Assembly: GCA_943704525.1 (NCBI GenBank)
Contig: CALSCQ010000208.1
Coordinates: 1 to 33,434 of the forward strand
Source: Pigoraptor vietnamica
Taxonomy: Eukaryota > Opisthokonta > Filasterea
Length of the DNA stretch: 33,434 bases
Direction: 5' to 3'
Positions 32,393 to 33,434 of this stretch are shown here, in pieces. The notes below the pieces were generated by a model, which was not told where the DNA came from, ran no database searches, and was given only the letters and a program-made list of their open reading frames with translations. How positions within the stretch are numbered: position 1 is the first letter of the stretch; the number at the start of each line of letters is the position of its first letter. A program made the translations under genes and the position numbers.

Positions 32393-33315
32393 TATGCTAC
32401 GTACACGATTCGCATCCCCTTCTTACGCCTGCTTCCGATCACCTACTCTCAGGAGACACTGCCTTTCCTTTTCCGCTTGGCAAAGGACAGCGAGGACGAA
32501 GTGCGCAACAACGCCGCGTTCGGACTCGGCGTTATTTGTGAACACGGAGGAAACGCAATCGTCCCGTATCCGCCCACGGCGTGCACCTGAGCTTGTATTG
32601 TGGACAGTATGTGTGTGCGGGAAGGATTGCAAAGGCGGCATAGGGCGGATGTGTGTGACGTGTGCGTTGCGTGTGACGTGTATATGGTCGAGTGGGTGCG
32701 TGTTTGATGTCGAGGGTTGTGTGGCGTAGGGCCATTTGTGACATAGGAGAGAGAGATGCGGCTGTCGTCTGTGTCAATTCCTCTGTGTGCTTCCCTTGAC
32801 TCCTACGGGCGCTTGCAGGCACTACGGGTCCATTCTCCAGGCCCTTCACCCACTCATCACGAGTCAAACGGCGTCGAATGTCACGGACAACGCGTGCGGT
32901 GCTGTCTGTCGCATGGTCAACGCACATCCCGAGGCACTGCCTCTCGAACAGGTGTGTGTGTGTGTATGTGTGTGTGTGTGCGTGTGTGTGTGTGCGTGTG
33001 TGTGTGTGTGTGTGTGCGTATGTGTGTGTGTGCGTGTGTATGTATGTATGTGTGTGTGTGTGTATGTATGTGTGTGTGTGTTTGTGGTGTGTGTGTGTGT
33101 GTGTGCCATGTGGGTGCGCGCATGTATGTGCGTCGTGTGAGCGAGTGTGTGTGGTGCATGCAACGCGCACGCGCCCATACATTAGCATTTTTCTGTTGCG
33201 TTTTTCGCAGGTCATTGCGGCTGTTGTGAACAATCTTCCGCTGAGGAAAGACACACAGGAGAACACAACGGTGCTTGGGTGTCTCGCGCGGCTCTTGCAA
33301 CAGGGTCACCCCGCG
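27160..33315 (+). CDS. IPO4: Importin-4 (Kap123-type karyopherin beta), 3' partial
   Basis: Exons: 27160-27168, 27286-27348, 27488-27574, 27729-28312, 28626-28816, 28991-29178, 29461-29549, 29792-30063, 30189-30415, 30591-30770, 30928-31088, 31290-31680, 31833-31993, 32175-32280, 32453-32580, 32819-32951, 33211-33315. About 1025 residues are visible and the protein continues past the window; animal IPO4 is about 1080, so roughly the last 55 are missing. It is HEAT repeats throughout, colinear with IPO4: [11 protein letters not shown] and [16 protein letters not shown] at the N-terminus, DPDDSVREAAG in the middle, an acidic insert followed by [12 protein letters not shown], a second acidic insert followed by [13 protein letters not shown], then [15 protein letters not shown] and [10 protein letters not shown]. 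Acidic loops lie near residues 307-320, 631-640 and 806-830. Known role: RanGTP-regulated nuclear import of cargoes such as histones and ribosomal proteins. The first coding exon encodes only MEQ. Confidence 0.93.
28351..28575. repeat. Intronic TG microsatellite
   Basis: About 58 bp of pure GT, then degenerate GTGG/GCGC/GT repeats, sense strand, filling most of the intron 28313-28625 of IPO4. Confidence 0.95.
28871..28892. repeat. Intronic CA microsatellite preceded by poly-C
   Basis: (CA)n on the sense strand after a poly-C run, in the intron 28817-28990 of IPO4; the second exception to the sense-TG rule. Confidence 0.9.
29269..29371. repeat. Intronic TG microsatellite with 20-bp higher-order unit
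   Basis: Pure GT followed by three near-copies of GTGAGTGTGTATGTGTGCGT, sense strand, in the intron 29179-29460 of IPO4. Confidence 0.93.
31113..31211 (+). repeat. 28-bp direct repeat in IPO4 intron
   Basis: A perfect 28-bp unit, starting GCACGTAGCGTACATG, lies at 31113-31140 and again at 31184-31211 (offset 71 bp), inside the intron 31089-31289. Confidence 0.9.
32013..32083. repeat. Intronic TG microsatellite
   Basis: GT run, sense strand, starting about 20 bp after the donor of the intron 31994-32174 of IPO4. Confidence 0.95.
32335..32392. repeat. Intronic TG microsatellite
   Basis: GT run, sense strand, in the intron 32281-32452 of IPO4, whose donor is itself GTGTGTGTG. Confidence 0.95.
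32952..33106. repeat. Intronic TG microsatellite fused to the splice donor
   Basis: About 155 bp of GT with AT and GC interruptions, sense strand, beginning at the donor base itself (exon ends GAACAG at 32951), in the last visible IPO4 intron. Confidence 0.95.
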
Positions 33316-33434
33316 GTGTGTACGCACGGATCACGCAAACGCACACATGCACGCAACATAAGGGCATGCTCTGCACGCACGCGCACACCAATCTCTGCCT
33401 CTCTCTCGAAATCAACTCCCTCCCTCCCCCCCCC

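Noticed and set aside
1-33434. CRISPR arrays, prokaryotic operons, phage or plasmid modules
   Set aside because: The window is eukaryotic nuclear DNA with spliceosomal introns; repeats are microsatellites without spacer structure.

Overview
This window is nuclear DNA of a GC-rich, intron-dense protist. Almost every gene is split into 2 to 17 coding exons. Introns are roughly 75-320 bp, start with GTGNGTG-type donors, end with pyrimidine-CAG acceptors, and many are filled with TG dinucleotide repeats. The gene mix (two-component receiver protein, GAF-PDE, Zn2Cys6-PAS factor, DUF547, homeobox, twinfilin-type ADF-H, importin-4) fits an amoebozoan, most like Acanthamoeba. That assignment is inference from composition and gene content; no marker gene proves it.

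Layout, left to right. (1) + strand, 72-2423: 3' part of a PX-domain protein that ends in a polybasic stretch and a CaaX box; its 5' end is outside the window. (2) - strand, 2943-6711: response-regulator-type protein with one intact and one degenerate receiver domain and a long Ser/Pro-rich tail. (3) 6712-8925: divergent intergenic region with a probable 5'-UTR intron, hairpins and a CA/CT/CA microsatellite. (4) + strand, 8926-11160: single-ADF-H twinfilin-like actin-binding protein. (5) - strand, 11616-16283: triple-GAF cyclic nucleotide phosphodiesterase with an N-myristoylation signal. (6) 16284-17975: divergent intergenic region with a TATA box, a palindromic E-box and an AT palindrome. 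(7) + strand, 17976-21199: Zn2Cys6 plus PAS transcription factor. (8) - strand, 21727-23066: DUF547 protein. (9) 23067-24098: AT-rich divergent promoter with several E2F-like sites. (10) + strand, 24099-26581: homeodomain protein with an AT-hook-like motif. (11) + strand, 27160-33315: importin-4, cut off by the right window edge.

All gene models were built by hand from splice signals. Reading phase is conserved across every junction, which is strong internal support. There are no operons. The genes are independent but group by theme: membrane and actin dynamics (PX-CaaX protein, twinfilin-like), second-messenger and phosphorelay signalling (receiver protein, GAF-PDE), and transcription or nuclear import (Zn2Cys6-PAS, homeobox, importin-4).

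The window begins in a poly-G run and ends in a poly-C run. Both edges cut genes, which suggests contig ends at homopolymers. No prokaryotic, CRISPR, rRNA or complete tRNA features were seen, and no clear transposon. No previously undescribed multi-gene system is evident. The most unusual signals are the sense-strand bias of intronic TG repeats, two inferred GC-AG introns, and several odd domain combinations.
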